DNA of 64,000 bases from Oceanobacillus_B kapialis (GCF_042685265.1 NZ_JBHUMX010000041.1); one strand, 5' to 3'. Shown: positions 1 to 8,579, counted from the first letter of the stretch. Translations and numbers: made by a program. The notes: generated by a model from the sequence alone, not told the origin.

Positions 1-2
1 AC

Positions 3-701
3 AACTATGTTTATGTCGATGCGATGTACATTAAAGTCCGGGAATATCACAAAGTAGTATCCAAAGCTGTTTATATCGCTTTGGGTGTTAATAGCCAAGA
101 TAAGAGGGAAATCCTAGGGTTCAAGATAACTAGTTCTGAATCTAAAGAGGGATGGAGTGACTTCTTTGAAACATTAAAAGCTAGAGGGCTTCAATCTCCA
201 AAAATAGTTATATCAGATGCTCACGAAGGTTTAAAAGCAGCGATAAAGGAAAACTTCCTCAACACAAGCTGGCAACGATGTACGGTTCACTTTTTAAGGA
301 ATATTATCAAGAACTTTCCGAAGAAGGGATCCAAAGAAGCGAGAGAACATTTAAAAGAAATATTTAAAGCATCGAACCTAACAATCTCCAGGATGTTAAA
401 AAAAGAATTTATGGAGAAATATGAAAGTGAAGCGAAGTACAAAAAAGCTATTGAAACGTTAGATGCGGGCTATGAGGATGCTATACAGTTTTATTCAGAG
501 GATAGAGATGCTCATGTCCATGTTCGAACGTCGAATGTATTAGAGCGACTGAATTCCGAGGTTAGAAGAAGAGAAAGCGTGATAAGAGTCTTCCCTAATG
601 TCAACTCGGCATTTCGACTGATCGGTGCCGTCCTAATGGATTGTGAAGAATCTATGGATATCGGGGGAAAAAAGTTCTTTTATCGTAGTAAAAATAGATA
701 G
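3..701 (+). CDS. IS256-family (mutator-type) DDE transposase, 5' truncated by window edge
   Basis: The reading frame is open from the window edge, so the first ATG at 24 is internal. DDE catalytic residues are visible: Asp in YVYVDAMYIK (codon near 18), Asp in VISDAHEG, and Glu in NVLERLNSEVRRRE near the C terminus. The WQRCTVHFLRN motif typical of the family lies between them. About 233 residues are present; full-length members have about 390. The visible part has no frameshift, so the element could be active if its left part is intact. The family acts by copy-paste transposition through a circular intermediate. Confidence 0.92.
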   Translation, partial: NYVYVDAMYIKVREYHKVVSKAVYIALGVNSQDKREILGFKITSSESKEGWSDFFETLKARGLQSPKIVISDAHEGLKAAIKENFLNTSWQRCTVHFLRNIIKNFPKKGSKEAREHLKEIFKASNLTISRMLKKEFMEKYESEAKYKKAIETLDAGYEDAIQFYSEDRDAHVHVRTSNVLERLNSEVRRRESVIRVFPNVNSAFRLIGAVLMDCEESMDIGGKKFFYRSKNR

Positions 702-723
702 TACAAGGAAATGTATGCCGAAT

Positions 724-769
724 AATTTTATTTGGTAGGGAGGGGTACCCCTCCCTACCAAATAAAATT
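724..769. repeat. 46-bp perfect palindrome downstream of the transposase
   Basis: Every base from 724 to 746 pairs with its partner from 747 to 769, around the centre GGGG-TA-CCCC, with AT-rich outer ends. It begins 22 bp after the transposase stop codon, inside the IS boundary. As RNA it would form a 20+ bp hairpin; it could be a bidirectional terminator shielding the IS or a structure used by the element. No T-tract beyond its own arm is present. Confidence 0.85.
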
Positions 770-805
770 CAATATAATAAAACCATAGTTGAAAACTTGT
801 ATCTA

Positions 806-835
806 TAAATTACACAATATTATGGACTTGACTTA
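806..835. repeat. Right terminal inverted repeat of the IS256-family element
   Basis: On the minus strand this reads AAGTCAAGTCC then ATAATATTGTGTAA, similar to IS256-family termini. The matching left end is outside the window, so pairing cannot be shown. Confidence 0.6.
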
Positions 836-870
836 ATACAGACCTCCCCCTTCTACCTAAAAACTAAACA

Positions 871-901
871 AAAAAGGTATCAGGTCTCCCTGATACCTTT
901 T
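871..901 (-). terminator. Rho-independent terminator of cstA
   Basis: A 10-bp stem (875-884 with 889-898, loop TCTC) is flanked by an A-run that gives a T-tract on the minus strand. It sits directly after the cstA stop codon. Confidence 0.85.
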
Positions 902-903
902 CC

Positions 904-2355
904 TTATGCCGTCTTCTTCCACTCTGAAATATCTTCCTCTAAAGGTATATCACTGTTTCTTGCTTTTACGGCTGCGACAAAGAAGGTTACGACTAACGCC
1001 ACAGTTATGATTGCTGCTCCAATATAGGAGATATTCATTGGAAGTTGGAAGCCGATTGGTGCGTTCAGAATATAAGTTGTTGTTGCCATTAGCATAAACG
1101 TGCCTGGAATCAAAGCAATCCAGTAATTTTTCTTCGCAATGAACAGGTACATTGCGCCAACGAATAGTGCGATTACTGCTGTTGATTGGTTTGCCCAAGA
1201 GAAGTAACGCCATAGCAGGTTAAAATCAATTTGGGTTAGAGCTATAGAAATTGCGAATAATGGCAGTGCAATCCACAAGCGATTCATAATTTTTTTCTGT
1301 GGGACACGGATATAGTCTGCAATAATCATGCGGGCGCTTCGGAAAGCTGTGTCGCCTGACGTGATTGGTAGAATAATTACGCCAAGTACGGCTAGTGTTC
1401 CACCCACTGCTCCAAGCATTAAGGTTGATGCTTCACTTACTACTGCGGCAGTTCCTCCGTTGTTAAGCAGTTCATTTAAGCCAACAGGTCCGTCGAACAG
1501 GCTCATTGCTGCTGCAGCCCAAATCATCGCGATAATCCCTTCAGCAATCATCATGCCGTAGAAAATTTTACGGCCTTGCTTCTCGCATTTTGTCGTCCTT
1601 GAGATGATCGGCGTTTGTGTTGCATGGAATCCGGAAATTGCGCCACAAGAGATTGTTAAAAACAATAATGGAAAGATAGGTGCATTATCTGGGTGGAAAT
1701 TAGATAATGTCAGCTCAGGAATTGGTGCACCTGTTATGATCATGCCAGCGGCAACTCCAATTGCACTAATAACTAATAAAGCACCAAAGATAGGGTAAAC
1801 GCGTCCGATGATTTTATCAATCGGTAATAGTGTTGCTAGTAAATAATAAACAAAAATGGCTCCAATAATATAACCTAGTGCAACCCAGCCGTCCATTAGA
1901 TTTAAAAGTAAGTCTGCTGGTGCTGTAACAAACACTGTTGCAACTAGTAATAGCAATAAGACAGCGAAACCGTTTACAACATGCTTCATAAATCTTCCAA
2001 GGAACTTTCCAGCAAGCTCTGGTAAATGTGCTCCTCTATTTCGAATTGAGATCATACCAGTTAAATAATCATGTACAGCTCCGGCAAAAATACATCCAAG
2101 TACAATCCAGATAAAGGCGACTGGTCCGTAAAGCGCACCCATAATCGGGCCAAAAATTGGACCTACTCCAGCAATGTTTAATAACTGAATCAAGGAGTTT
2201 CTCGGTGTACTCATTGGCATGTAATCCACGCCATCCTTGCTTGTATAAGCTGGTGTCTCACGTGTTTCTTTTACACCAAATATCTTTTCGACGACTTTCC
2301 CGTACGTAAAATAACCAACAATTAAAAGTAAAATACCAAATAAGAACGTATACAT
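904..2355 (-). CDS. cstA: CstA-family carbon starvation / pyruvate-type transporter
   Basis: A 483-residue polytopic membrane protein with at least 12 hydrophobic segments. The N-terminal region carries the CstA-family signature (residues about 45-110: the stretch around NSLIQLLNIAGVGPIFGPI, then GAVHDYLTGMIS). It is shorter than the enterobacterial CstA/BtsT proteins (about 700) and matches the short Gram-positive form. Characterised members import pyruvate or peptides at the cytoplasmic membrane. The start has a GAGGGG ribosome site. The LytT/LytS-type genes immediately upstream on the same strand point to regulation by extracellular pyruvate or a related carbon signal, as in the BtsSR-BtsT pair; the substrate itself is inferred. 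Confidence 0.88.
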   Translation of the reverse strand: MYTFLFGILLLIVGYFTYGKVVEKIFGVKETRETPAYTSKDGVDYMPMSTPRNSLIQLLNIAGVGPIFGPIMGALYGPVAFIWIVLGCIFAGAVHDYLTGMISIRNRGAHLPELAGKFLGRFMKHVVNGFAVLLLLLVATVFVTAPADLLLNLMDGWVALGYIIGAIFVYYLLATLLPIDKIIGRVYPIFGALLVISAIGVAAGMIITGAPIPELTLSNFHPDNAPIFPLLFLTISCGAISGFHATQTPIISRTTKCEKQGRKIFYGMMIAEGIIAMIWAAAAMSLFDGPVGLNELLNNGGTAAVVSEASTLMLGAVGGTLAVLGVIILPITSGDTAFRSARMIIADYIRVPQKKIMNRLWIALPLFAISIALTQIDFNLLWRYFSWANQSTAVIALFVGAMYLFIAKKNYWIALIPGTFMLMATTTYILNAPIGFQLPMNISYIGAAIITVALVVTFFVAAVKARNSDIPLEEDISEWKKTA

Positions 2356-2376
2356 AAATTTCCCCTCATTTCCTAA

Positions 2377-2394
2377 TGTATGCGATTACATACA
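2377..2394. promoter_or_regulatory. Inverted repeat in the cstA 5' region (candidate operator)
   Basis: TGTATG and CATACA are perfect 6-bp arms around a 6-bp spacer, 22 bp upstream of the cstA start codon. It could be a binding site or part of an mRNA hairpin. LytTR proteins usually bind direct repeats, so assignment to the adjacent regulator is uncertain. Confidence 0.35.
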
Positions 2395-2487
2395 GTGTAA
2401 GACAAATCTCCATGAAAGGGGTTTATTTGGCGTAAGATGTCCAAAAGTCACGTTGAAATGCAGCAAGAGCATGCCAACATGCACTCC

Positions 2488-3213
2488 CTAGATTTCTAAT
2501 CTGCTACGAAGTGCTTTGACATAGTTGCGGCTTACTGCTAGCGTCTCTTCTCTTCCCTCAATCTTTAATTGGTAGGCGCCGTTAAACCAAGGGGTAATCA
2601 TGTTCACATAAGAAAGATTCACTACATAACTTTTATGTATTCGGAAAAAATTGTAACCAGTCAGTCTTCCTTCAAGCTCCTTTAAGGTGGTCCGCACTTG
2701 ATATTCCTTATTCGCTGTTATGATTTTCGTAAATTTTTCTTCCCGCGCCAAGTACAAAATATCCCGGGGGTGCAGGTAATGGATTTCTCCATCCGTCTCG
2801 ATTGAAAGTTTTCCAGACGCTGCTTGAGGAGCATTGTCCATATGGGAAAATTGCTTTTGTACACGTGAGATTGTCTGCTCTAGCTGTTCTTCCTCATAAG
2901 GCTTTAACAGATAATCAAGTGCTTCAAGCCGAAAAGCTTCCGCTGCAAATTGCGGGTAGGCTGTGGCAAAAATGATGTACGGCGCCTTTTTCAATTCCTG
3001 TAATGCTTTTGCTGCTTCCATCCCGTTCATCTTTGGCATCTCGATATCGAGGAATACCACATCCGGCTTCAGGCTGAGGCTTTTTACAATCGCATCTTCT
3101 CCTGATTCTGCTTCTCCTATAACCTCGATCCCGTTAAAATCCTTTAATAGGTGAATTAATTCCTCTCGTGCGTAGCGTTCATCATCCACGACAAGCACTT
3201 GAATTTGCTTCAT
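2488..3213 (-). CDS. lytT: LytTR-family response regulator (LytT/BtsR-like)
   Basis: 241 residues. A receiver domain (about 1-120) has the acidic pair DDE at 10-12, phosphoacceptor Asp56 in VFLDIEMP, and the conserved Lys in DYLLKPY. A LytTR DNA-binding domain (about 135-238) has the family pattern FFRIHKSYVVNL. It lies 4 bp downstream of the kinase gene and 132 bp upstream of cstA, so cstA is the likely target. A weak GC-rich inverted repeat at 2469-2482, just past its stop, may partly end the transcript. AGGGAGTG precedes the ATG. Confidence 0.93.
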   Translation of the reverse strand: MKQIQVLVVDDERYAREELIHLLKDFNGIEVIGEAESGEDAIVKSLSLKPDVVFLDIEMPKMNGMEAAKALQELKKAPYIIFATAYPQFAAEAFRLEALDYLLKPYEEEQLEQTISRVQKQFSHMDNAPQAASGKLSIETDGEIHYLHPRDILYLAREEKFTKIITANKEYQVRTTLKELEGRLTGYNFFRIHKSYVVNLSYVNMITPWFNGAYQLKIEGREETLAVSRNYVKALRSRLEI

Positions 3214-3217
3214 GCTC

Positions 3218-4954
3218 TCACTCCCTTATCTCCACAGGCAGATAAATGCTAATTTTCGTCCCATGCCCTGGCTCACTGTCAATATGAAAACCTGCTTGTG
3301 GGCCAAACTTCATCGTCAATCTTCTTTTTACATTATACAAGCCTATTCCTGTTCCTGTCTCAGACTCCAACTGAGAGGTACCCAGCTCTTGCAGCTTGGT
3401 TTCTTCTATCCCTAGGCCATTGTCTTCTACCACAATAACAATCCTGCTTTGCTCACGTTTGATCGAAATTCTGACAACCGCATTTTTCTCCATATCCTTA
3501 ATCCCATGCTTCACCGCATTTTCGACTAATGGCTGAAGTGTTAGTGGTGGAATGTTTTGGTCAAGAACTGCTTCATCAATATCATAGGATACTTGTAATT
3601 TATCAACAAAACGGGAGGATTCAATTTCCAAATATGCCTTCACATGCTCTAATTCTTTTCTTAAGGAAACCATTTCAGCTGTTGTACCTGCAAGGTTTTG
3701 CCGGAAGAAATGTGAGAGAGACATTAGCAGTTTTCTTGCTTTCTTTGGATCTGTCCGGATCAGTGACACAATAATATTTAATGAGTTAAATAGGAAATGC
3801 GGGCTAATTTGGGCCTGTAATGCCTTGATTTCCGCTTCTTTCGCTAACTGATAAGCTTTTTCCGTGTCGGCAAGCTCTACTTGGGTGCTTAATAAAGAGC
3901 TTAGTCCAGAAATGAGCTCAAGATTTACGTTTGTGATATCTTTTTCAGATGGAAAATAGACCTTTAAAGTCCCGATTACTTCGTCTCGACTTTTCAAGGG
4001 AGCCATGACCACCGATCCAAGCGGGCAATCCTCTACACTGCAATGGATTGTTTCATCATTCGCGACAACTAGCTCACCACTCTGGATCACATCTTTTGTA
4101 AGCTGGGTGCGAATCGGTGTGTTCGCCACATGATGGTCACTTGCCAAGCCAACATGAGCCAAGATAAGCTCTTTGTCCGTTATTGCTACAGCAGATGGAT
4201 TGATTTCTTTATACAAAATCGAACAAACCGCTAATGCTGATTGGTTGGTCATCCCCTGGCGCAAATAACCAACTGTCTGCTCCGCAATCCGCAATGTTTT
4301 TTGTGCTTGTTCTGCACTTGTTTTCTCTTTCTCATTCACAACACTTTGAACGATTAGGACGAATATCGCCGTACCAAAGCCGTTCGCCAATATCATTGGA
4401 ATGCCTATAATCTGAACAAGTGTCCAAGCCATTTCAAACGGTCTTGAAAGGAGAAGAATAATAAGCATTTGAATGCTCTCGGCAAGTGCCCCAATCAGAA
4501 AAGCTGTTGGAAGCTTGATATATTTTTCCTTTTTCCGAAAATATCCAGCGATCACCCCAGCAATGACACTGGCGAGACTACAGGAAACAGCTGTAAATCC
4601 TCCAAGGGTCAGGCGGTGAATTCCAGCGATTAGACCTGCCCCGATGCCCACCCGATAGCCGCCTAAAAGGCCTGCAATCACAACACCAATGACACGTGAA
4701 TTCGCAATGGCTTCTTCTGCAGCCAAATTCATCGTGACGCTGTTAAAACCAAGCGTTCCGGTATGTAAGGCCACCCCATAATAGGTTCCCATAATACCAA
4801 ACAACCCAAAAAAGAGGATGGCGGTGTAGTGTTGTTTTCGGTTAAGTTGATCCTGATGAATCATGTCCTGAAAAAAGCGGAAACGTGTGACTACAAAGGC
4901 AACAGCTACGAGAATTCCCACCCGCTCCAGCATTGTTATAAGTAGATCAATCAT
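3218..4954 (-). CDS. lytS: LytS-family sensor histidine kinase
   Basis: 578 residues from the ATG at 4954, chosen because CGGAGG lies at proper spacing; an upstream in-frame GTG overlaps that site. Domains in order: 5TM-LYT-type membrane sensor (about 1-205), GAF domain (about 225-365) with CSVEDCPLG, a His-kinase phosphoacceptor region (QISPHFLFN, His about 386), and an HATPase with VENAVKHGI and DNGLGI. Family members sense pyruvate or membrane state and phosphorylate a LytTR regulator. The GAF cysteines about five residues apart are a possible redox or ligand site, which is inference. Confidence 0.92.
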   Translation of the reverse strand: MIDLLITMLERVGILVAVAFVVTRFRFFQDMIHQDQLNRKQHYTAILFFGLFGIMGTYYGVALHTGTLGFNSVTMNLAAEEAIANSRVIGVVIAGLLGGYRVGIGAGLIAGIHRLTLGGFTAVSCSLASVIAGVIAGYFRKKEKYIKLPTAFLIGALAESIQMLIILLLSRPFEMAWTLVQIIGIPMILANGFGTAIFVLIVQSVVNEKEKTSAEQAQKTLRIAEQTVGYLRQGMTNQSALAVCSILYKEINPSAVAITDKELILAHVGLASDHHVANTPIRTQLTKDVIQSGELVVANDETIHCSVEDCPLGSVVMAPLKSRDEVIGTLKVYFPSEKDITNVNLELISGLSSLLSTQVELADTEKAYQLAKEAEIKALQAQISPHFLFNSLNIIVSLIRTDPKKARKLLMSLSHFFRQNLAGTTAEMVSLRKELEHVKAYLEIESSRFVDKLQVSYDIDEAVLDQNIPPLTLQPLVENAVKHGIKDMEKNAVVRISIKREQSRIVIVVEDNGLGIEETKLQELGTSQLESETGTGIGLYNVKRRLTMKFGPQAGFHIDSEPGHGTKISIYLPVEIRE

Positions 4955-5110
4955 CGTTTCCACCTCCGAATTTTAATCTAAAAACAAATTTCTTACTTAT
5001 CATATCACAATACCAGTGTTCCTTCTCAATGACTACTGTCGCTGGACATAATTAAAAAGATTGATGTCATAAGTCAAGAGATTAAGACCTAGTAAAGCTT
5101 ATAATCACCG

Positions 5111-5226
5111 CTCCGGAAATACATTTCACTTTCCGCGGGCGGCTGTTGAGCCTCCTCGTGCTTTGCACTGCGGGGTCTCACCTATGCCTATTAATCCCGC
5201 AGGAGTCTTCATGTATTTCCTCCGCT
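5111..5226. repeat. Bacillaceae-type dispersed intergenic repeat (REP/MITE-like)
   Basis: This GC-rich block stands out from its AT-rich surroundings. It contains TTTCCGCGGGCGGC, CTGCGGGGTCTC and ATCCCGCAGGAGTC, a combination that recurs in intergenic regions of halophilic and alkaliphilic Bacillus relatives. The ends are imperfect inverted copies (CTCCGGAAATACAT and ATGTATTTCCTCCG). No coding capacity is apparent. The rest of the 4955-5383 gap shows nothing I can name. Confidence 0.7.
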
Positions 5227-5383
5227 ATATATACCCTTTCATTCCCTATCAATATAAAACTCCGAACTTGATTATTGAGAAGCTAAACATAAAACTAAGC
5301 TTCTGGTGTCAAATGGAAAAATTGAATAATGAGAAAAATAAGCATAAAATGGTTTTATAGAAAGAAGTAGGGAGCAATCTATT

Positions 5384-5863
5384 ATGAACATTAGGAAAAT
5401 CGAACAAAAAGATAACCAAGCAATCGAGCATATTATCAAACGGTCATTGGAATCGTTTGATTTAGATATCCCTGGCACGGCGTATTTTGATCCGCAACTA
5501 AGCAGTTTAGCACAGTTTTATCAGCAACTGGAGAAGGGAAATTATTGGGTAGCCGTTAACGACCTGGAAGAAGTGGTAGGCGGAGTGGGCATTGGTCCTT
5601 TTGGAGAAATCAAGGACACGTGTGAATTGCAAAAACTATACGTCGCCCCGGAAGCTCAAGGCAGAGGTGTCGCTAGAAAATTGATGGATGTAGCACTCCA
5701 TTACGCGAAGGAACACTATACATACTGTTACTTAGAAACTTTAAACAAGCTTGAAGTCGCCAATAAGCTATACGGAAAACTAGGCTTTCAAAAGCTTGAA
5801 AAGGCACTAGATGGCTCAGAGCATGATGCCATGGATGCGTGGTATATTAAGAAATTGAAATAA
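5384..5863 (+). CDS. GNAT-family N-acetyltransferase
   Basis: 159 residues with a single GNAT fold. Acetyl-CoA binding motif A is visible around residues 82-100 (LYVAPEAQGRGVARKLM), followed by a C-terminal motif with NKLYGKLGFQKLEKAL. Acts on an unknown amine substrate using acetyl-CoA in the cytoplasm. GTAGGGAG precedes the ATG. It is followed 12 bp later by a broken small membrane gene. Confidence 0.88.
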   Translation: MNIRKIEQKDNQAIEHIIKRSLESFDLDIPGTAYFDPQLSSLAQFYQQLEKGNYWVAVNDLEEVVGGVGIGPFGEIKDTCELQKLYVAPEAQGRGVARKLMDVALHYAKEHYTYCYLETLNKLEVANKLYGKLGFQKLEKALDGSEHDAMDAWYIKKLK

Positions 5864-5875
5864 GAGGGATAAACT

Positions 5876-6037
5876 ATGAATAAGTATTATAAAAATATGC
5901 TGGCCATCGTCTCCATCACTACTTTGTAACTGGTTGTATGTAATCGTTGGGGTGGTATTAATTGGTTTAGCGATGTCATCATTCTGTTTGTTGGGATTTA
6001 CGCCATTTATCTAAACTTACATGCACAACGAGCCTAG
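5876..6037 (+). pseudogene. Small membrane protein gene interrupted by an in-frame stop
   Basis: From the ATG at 5876 (preceded by AGAGGGAT) the frame codes for 17 residues, then hits TAA at 5927-5929. The same frame then continues without interruption to TAG at 6035, giving 35 more residues with a membrane segment (SDVIILFVGIYAIYLNL). Read through, this is a 53-codon protein with two hydrophobic segments. One base change would restore it. Either a decayed gene or a sequencing error. Confidence 0.6.
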
Positions 6038-6103
6038 CGGGAAAATTCCTGAAAATGTTCTCCTTATAAGGAACATGTCACATCATAGGAAAGGTATTTT
6101 TGT

Positions 6104-6427
6104 TTGCTTATACTTTTAACTATAATTCTAATCTTTTTAGCTACTATACAATTCCTCATTGGTTATGCATACTTTAACGATATAGCAGAAGACCTTCTCT
6201 TATGGCGTCTCAAAGGCAAGCCTTACAATATTAAAGATAAACAAGGATATAAAAGGCACCAAGGCTTGCATTCCATTTTAATGGGAATTATTTTCTTGCT
6301 CGTTCCCATTTCCATCTATTTAGTGGAATCTCTTAGGCTAAACCCTGAAGTTCTTTATGGTTGGCTAATAGTGCTAGGGGTTTTGGTTATTTTAAATGCT
6401 GTGCAGGTCCGGAAGTTTTTTAAGTAA
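6104..6427 (+). CDS. Small membrane protein of unknown function
   Basis: 107 residues, starting at TTG (6104) with AGGAAAGG about 9 bp upstream; there is no better ATG. Three hydrophobic segments are visible (about 1-25, 55-75, 83-102), with a polar loop around 30-52 containing WRLKGKPYNIKDKQGY. I do not recognise the family. It ends just before a bidirectional terminator. Confidence 0.6.
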   Translation: MLILLTIILIFLATIQFLIGYAYFNDIAEDLLLWRLKGKPYNIKDKQGYKRHQGLHSILMGIIFLLVPISIYLVESLRLNPEVLYGWLIVLGVLVILNAVQVRKFFK

Positions 6428-6449
6428 ATATGTTGTTTAGGTAATATAA

Positions 6450-6485
6450 AACCGCTTCTAGAGCATTCCACATCTAAAAGCGGTT
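6450..6485. terminator. Bidirectional terminator between a plus-strand gene and dhaM
   Basis: AACCGCTT pairs with AAGCGGTT, extended by TAGA/TCTA with one mismatch. T-runs occur on both sides, so it can serve the plus-strand gene ending at 6427 and dhaM on the minus strand. Confidence 0.75.
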
Positions 6486-6492
6486 CTTTTCC

Positions 6493-6867
6493 CTAAACAG
6501 ATTTTTTCACAGCATCATGAACTTCCTGCAAGCTTTTTCCCATGCCAGACTCCACAGCTGCTACATAAGCACCTTCTACTAATGGTCCATCAAAAAGGAT
6601 TGCTTGCTCGGTTTCATTCATTTCAATTGCCATTTCTGCATTCATTTTGGCACTGCCAATATCATAAAATAGCAGAACGCCTTTCCCCTGATCTGCCTTC
6701 TCCATCGCATTAATTATTTTATCAATGCTTGTGCCAATTTCCCCATCCTCAGTACCGCCTGCTGTTTCAAGTGGTATGTCACTCATCACCTGGCCAATCA
6801 AATCTTTTAGCCCTTCCGCAATTTTCGGACTGTGGGAAACGACAACGATTCCGACATTCGAACTCAT
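6493..6867 (-). CDS. dhaM: PTS-dependent dihydroxyacetone kinase, phosphoryl donor subunit DhaM
   Basis: 124 residues, the short form that contains only the EIIA(Man)-like domain. The N terminus GIVVVSHSPKIAEG carries the phosphorylated His12. It passes phosphate from HPr to the ADP tightly bound by DhaL. The gene starts 3 bp downstream of the dhaL stop, in a dhaK-dhaL-dhaM unit. It lacks the HPr- and EI-like domains present in E. coli DhaM. Confidence 0.93.
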   Translation of the reverse strand: MSSNVGIVVVSHSPKIAEGLKDLIGQVMSDIPLETAGGTEDGEIGTSIDKIINAMEKADQGKGVLLFYDIGSAKMNAEMAIEMNETEQAILFDGPLVEGAYVAAVESGMGKSLQEVHDAVKKSV

Positions 6868-6869
6868 GC

Positions 6870-7490
6870 TTATGCACGCTCCTTGATAACATCACTTAAT
6901 GCTTCAAATAAATAGAAAGAAGAAGCAGAACCTGGATCAATGTGTCCTTGTGATCTTTCTTTAAAATAAGCAGCTCGTCCTTTTGTTGCCAGCATTTCCT
7001 TCGTATTCTCCATTGCCTGCTTTGCAGTATCTTCTAGAAGCTCTGCTGAAAAATTTGGCTCTTCCTTGAGTGCTTCTGCAACTGGAACCCAGACATCAAT
7101 CATCGTTTTTTCGCCGATATCCGCTTTTCCTCGTTGCTTCACCCCTGCAGCTGCCTGATCCAGCGCCTTTGCAAATAATTCCCCATCAACTGTATCTGTG
7201 CCCTTGACGGCTGTCGAAAGCTTTAAAAAGGCAGAACCGAACAATGGGCCAGATGCGCCTCCAACCTTTGACATTAGTGTCATGGCTACATCTTTCAAGA
7301 CATCTGCTGGTGTCTCATAGGTTCCCTGTGAAATTTTATTTTCCACCTCTTGAAACCCTCTTGCCATATTGATTCCGTGGTCCCCATCGCCAATTGGTTG
7401 GTCCAACGTTGTTAGATAGGACTTATTTTCCTGCATCTTTTCATTCGTTCTTTTCATCCAGTCAATTACTGTGTTTACATCTAGTTTCAT
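6870..7490 (-). CDS. dhaL: Dihydroxyacetone kinase ADP-binding subunit DhaL
   Basis: 206 residues. Motifs match the DhaL nucleotide/Mg site: LDQPIGDGDHGINMARGF (about 45-62, with the Mg-binding aspartates), KVGGASGPLFG and the C-terminal HIDPGSASS. The subunit holds ADP as a cofactor that is rephosphorylated by DhaM and phosphorylates dihydroxyacetone on DhaK. It sits 30 bp downstream of dhaK with GGAGAATT before the ATG. Confidence 0.95.
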   Translation of the reverse strand: MKLDVNTVIDWMKRTNEKMQENKSYLTTLDQPIGDGDHGINMARGFQEVENKISQGTYETPADVLKDVAMTLMSKVGGASGPLFGSAFLKLSTAVKGTDTVDGELFAKALDQAAAGVKQRGKADIGEKTMIDVWVPVAEALKEEPNFSAELLEDTAKQAMENTKEMLATKGRAAYFKERSQGHIDPGSASSFYLFEALSDVIKERA

Positions 7491-7520
7491 TGCGAATTCT
7501 CCTTTCCAATGCTTGATGAA

Positions 7521-8516
7521 CTAACTACGAAAAGCTGGGGCTTCTGATGGAGCATCCAATAGGGTTTTCAGTTCATCATCCAGTTTTAATAACGTAACAG
7601 AACAGCCTGTCATCTCAAGTGCTGTCATGTATTCACCGACGAATGTTTTGTATACCGAAATGCCCTTTTCTTTTAAAATTTCCTGCACTCGCTTGTTGAC
7701 AATGTACAGCTCCATTTCAGGTGTCGAGCCTAGTCCGTTAACCATGACAGCGACATCCTCACCTGTCGTGTAGTCCAGATCTTCTAAAATCTTCTCGGTT
7801 AACTCCTCGGCTATTTTGTCAGCAGATGCAATTTCCTTCCGCTCTAATCCTGGCTCGCCGTGGATACCGATGCCTATTTCCATTTCATCGTCCTGTAATT
7901 CAAAGCTTGGCGTTCCTGCTGCTGGGACAGTACATGGCTTTAATGCCATTCCCATGGAACGGACATTGGCGACGACTTTTTCTCCAACCTTTTTCACCTC
8001 TGCTAAAGAGGCGCCTGACTCTGCTTTTGCTCCGGCAATTTTATGAACAAAGACCGTTCCGGCAATGCCACGTCGTCCTGTGGTAAAAGAGCTGTCCTCC
8101 ACTGCTACATCATCATTTACGACAACATAATCTACATCGATGTCTTCTGCCTCTGCAAGTTCTGCAGCCATTTCAAAATTGAGGACATCTCCTGTGTAGT
8201 TTTTAATCACAAGAAATACACCTGCTCCTCCATCTACTGTTTTAATCGCTTCAAATACTTGATCAGGTGTTGGGGAGGTAAATACTTCTCCAGCTACTGC
8301 GGCATCCAGCATTCCTTTTCCAACATAACCAGCATGAGCTGGTTCGTGGCCACTTCCTCCACCACTAACAAGTCCAACTTTTCCTTGAACTGGAGCATCT
8401 TTTCTTGCAAGCACCATCGTTTCTGGTACCTGTTTTAATGCGCTTGGATATGCTGTTACCATCCCTTGCACCATGTCTTGTACAACCTGATTCGGATCGT
8501 TAATAATTTTTTTCAT
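7521..8516 (-). CDS. dhaK: Dihydroxyacetone kinase substrate-binding subunit DhaK
   Basis: 331 residues. The substrate region includes SGGGSGHEPAHAGYVG near residues 52-68, and the covalent substrate His is in GIGIHGEPG (about residue 220). DhaK forms a hemiaminal with dihydroxyacetone, which is converted to dihydroxyacetone phosphate. It lies 139 bp downstream of glpK in the same direction. No glycerol dehydrogenase gene is adjacent, so the source of dihydroxyacetone is not evident here. Confidence 0.95.
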   Translation of the reverse strand: MKKIINDPNQVVQDMVQGMVTAYPSALKQVPETMVLARKDAPVQGKVGLVSGGGSGHEPAHAGYVGKGMLDAAVAGEVFTSPTPDQVFEAIKTVDGGAGVFLVIKNYTGDVLNFEMAAELAEAEDIDVDYVVVNDDVAVEDSSFTTGRRGIAGTVFVHKIAGAKAESGASLAEVKKVGEKVVANVRSMGMALKPCTVPAAGTPSFELQDDEMEIGIGIHGEPGLERKEIASADKIAEELTEKILEDLDYTTGEDVAVMVNGLGSTPEMELYIVNKRVQEILKEKGISVYKTFVGEYMTALEMTGCSVTLLKLDDELKTLLDAPSEAPAFRS

Positions 8517-8579
8517 GTTTATCGCTCCTCTTCCTTAAAATTTGTATACTTGTTAGAAATCATGCATTTCCTCACTAAT

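Larger units (their letters stand above)
1..833 (+). mobile_element. IS256-family insertion sequence, right part only
   Basis: The left part lies outside the window. What is visible is the C-terminal two thirds of the transposase, about 130 bp of 3' non-coding DNA, and a right terminal repeat. The reverse complement of 811-830 resembles IS256-type ends (GTCC..TATTGTGTAA). The exact outer boundary near 833 is inferred. Confidence 0.8.

Noticed and set aside
2356..2487. LytTR direct-repeat operator upstream of cstA
   Set aside because: I could not find two clear direct repeats at the expected spacing; only a small inverted repeat is recorded.
8043..8438. 131-codon plus-strand ORF opposite dhaK
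   Set aside because: It is the antisense shadow of a well-conserved gene and has no ribosome site.
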